Positions 33,733 to 34,476 of a stretch of 34,476 bases of DNA are shown here, piece after piece. A program made the translations under genes and the position numbers. This DNA comes from an uncultured Pelagibacteraceae bacterium (GTDB lineage Bacteria > Pseudomonadota > Alphaproteobacteria > Pelagibacterales > Pelagibacteraceae), in NCBI GenBank assembly GCA_902581585.1, contig CACHPB010000011.1:1-34476 (forward strand). The letters are read 5' to 3'. The first letter of the stretch is position 1. Each line of letters opens with the position of its first letter. The notes under the pieces are model-generated. The model saw only the letters and a list, made by a program, of their open reading frames with translations. It did not search any database and was not told the DNA's origin.

Positions 33733-34035
33733 ATGAAAACTTATTGGATAAGTCTATACTTAGATATCTCAAACAAGGATAATCTAAAAAAATATGGAGA
33801 AAAAGCTATTCCTGTAATAAAAAGTTATGGGGGAAAACCAATTGTAAGAGGTGGTAGATTAAAATCATTTAGTGATACAAACATTGTCCGAACTGTTATT
33901 TGGGAGTTTCCAAGTTATAATGATGCAATCTCCTGCCATGAGTCAACTGATTATAAATCTGCATGGTCTTATGCTGAAGGCACTACCAAAAGAATTATGT
34001 TCATTGTTGAAGGAGTAGATCAAGAACAAATTTGA
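33733..34035 (+). CDS. DUF1330 protein, copy 1
   Basis: A 100-residue protein of the DUF1330 family (dimeric ferredoxin-like alpha/beta barrel fold). Motifs: MKTYWISLYLDISNKDNLKKY, AIPVIKSYGGKPIVRGGR (36-45 area) and VIWEFPSYNDAISCHES. The GGxxxxRGG turn and the EFPSYxxA strand-helix are family hallmarks. No signal peptide. Function of the family is not established. An AAAAAGGATAA ribosome site precedes the ATG. It differs from copy 2 at the second half, where copy 1 has TKRIMFIVEGVDQEQI in place of the usual H-x-x-R-H-H tail. Tandem with copy 2, 41 bases apart. Confidence 0.88.
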   Translation: MKTYWISLYLDISNKDNLKKYGEKAIPVIKSYGGKPIVRGGRLKSFSDTNIVRTVIWEFPSYNDAISCHESTDYKSAWSYAEGTTKRIMFIVEGVDQEQI

Positions 34036-34076
34036 TAAAGTAAATTTTGAAGATATAATGATATAAAAGGATAATT

Positions 34077-34364
34077 ATGAAAGGTTACGTTGTATGCATG
34101 TGGGAAAAAATCAATAGTGAGGAGAAACTAAAGGAGTATGCGCTAAAAGCTACATCTGCTGCGGAAAAATACTCAGGCAAATTTTTAATTAGAGGTGGAA
34201 GAAATAGAACAAATGAAGGAATAGACTCTCCAAGAACTACCGTTCTTGAGTTTCCAAATTATCATACAGCGATTGAATTTTATGATTCCCCCGAATATCA
34301 GGAAGCGCTCGACGTTATTAGGGGCCATGCTGTAAGACATCATCAGATAGTTGAAGGTAGTTAA
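34077..34364 (+). CDS. DUF1330 protein, copy 2
   Basis: A 95-residue paralogue of the preceding gene and closer to the DUF1330 consensus: KGYVVCMWEKINSEEKLKEY, AAEKYSGKFLIRGGR (about 33-47), TTVLEFPNYHTAIEFYDSPEYQEAL (about 57-80, here split) and the tail RGHAVRHHQIVEG. No signal peptide. The ATG has the same AAAAGGATAA-type ribosome site as copy 1, so the two leaders look duplicated. Its TAA stop interlocks with the stop of the convergent DNA glycosylase gene. Function unknown; fold is ferredoxin-like, as in small mono-oxygenase-type proteins. Confidence 0.9.
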   Translation: MKGYVVCMWEKINSEEKLKEYALKATSAAEKYSGKFLIRGGRNRTNEGIDSPRTTVLEFPNYHTAIEFYDSPEYQEALDVIRGHAVRHHQIVEGS

Positions 34365-34476
34365 TATTGTACAGGTTCATCATCAATAGAACGCCATAAA
34401 TACCAAGTGGCAACTGAACAATAAGGTGAAAATCTCTTTTTTAAACGATTTACATAACTCATAGGTGGTAAATAGT
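34361..34476 (-). CDS. C-terminus of probable AlkA-type DNA-3-methyladenine glycosylase, partial
   Basis: The minus-strand frame is open from the right edge to a TAA at 34361-34363 and gives 37 residues ending RFSPYCSVATWYLWRSIDDE. The W-x-P-Y-R-S-x-A-x-W-Y-L-W-R pattern is that of the last helix of AlkA-family (helix-hairpin-helix) DNA glycosylases, which remove alkylated bases. Catalytic residues are outside the window, so only the family can be suggested. Its stop codon interlocks (TTAA) with that of the DUF1330 copy 2 gene. Confidence 0.65.
   Translation of the reverse strand, partial: YLPPMSYVNRLKKRFSPYCSVATWYLWRSIDDEPVQY

Overview
The window reads as a piece of a small, streamlined, AT-rich alphaproteobacterial genome, most likely of the SAR11/Pelagibacterales type. 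This rests on strong A/T codon bias, lysine/asparagine/isoleucine-rich proteins, almost no intergenic DNA (many 1-16 nt overlaps), typical alphaproteobacterial families (DUF2093, DUF3035/BamF-like, the HAD class TIGR01459 next to ribF) and heat-shock promoters of alphaproteobacterial RpoH type. The taxonomic call is an inference from gene content and composition, not from a marker comparison. No rRNA, tRNA, CRISPR array, insertion sequence or phage gene was seen.

Layout. 1-98: 3' end of a probable lipid A acyltransferase gene. 105-293: DUF2093 protein (-). 320-2145: purD-rsmD (+). 2142-8601: a compact minus-strand run HAD hydrolase-ribF-ileS-lspA-DUF3035 lipoprotein-pgi. 8669-10750: RpoH promoter, groES-groEL, terminator. 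10735-14013: four minus-strand genes for envelope or membrane proteins without recognised function (lipoprotein, small secreted protein, zinc-ribbon membrane protein, TolA-like secreted coiled-coil protein). 14290-18208: typA, a YczE-like membrane protein (-), a DUF6134 secreted protein and a DjlA-like J-domain protein. 18197-21515: a small membrane protein, isocitrate lyase aceA and an unlisted 53-codon ORF on minus, divergent from a RamB/PccR-type (ScfR family) regulator, with a dense array of TTTACAAA-like sites between them. 21520-25349 (-): Lys-rich coiled-coil protein, cyclopropane fatty acid synthase, DapA-family aldolase/lyase, membrane J-domain protein. 25368-27994 (+): oligopeptidase B, then an Hsp20 gene behind an RpoH-like promoter and a ROSE-like RNA thermometer. 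28033-28335: small lipoprotein (-). 28475-33114 (+): complete BMP/PnrA-family ABC importer (ATPase, two permeases, binding protein). 33165-33689 (-): purine-type phosphoribosyltransferase. 33733-34364 (+): two tandem DUF1330 proteins. 34361-34476 (-): C-terminus of a probable AlkA-type DNA glycosylase.

How the parts work together. Protein quality control is over-represented: GroESL, Hsp20, two membrane-anchored J-domain proteins and oligopeptidase B; both chaperone loci have RpoH-like promoters. LspA lies directly against a lipoprotein gene it could process. The importer next to a purine phosphoribosyltransferase suggests uptake and salvage of purine bases or nucleosides. The aceA/regulator pair looks like a self-contained control unit for acetate/acyl-CoA or glyoxylate-shunt carbon. 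The most interesting non-coding signals are the ROSE-like leader of hsp20 and the repeated TTTACAAA operators; the most unusual uncharacterised proteins lie at 10735-14013 and 21520-22683.
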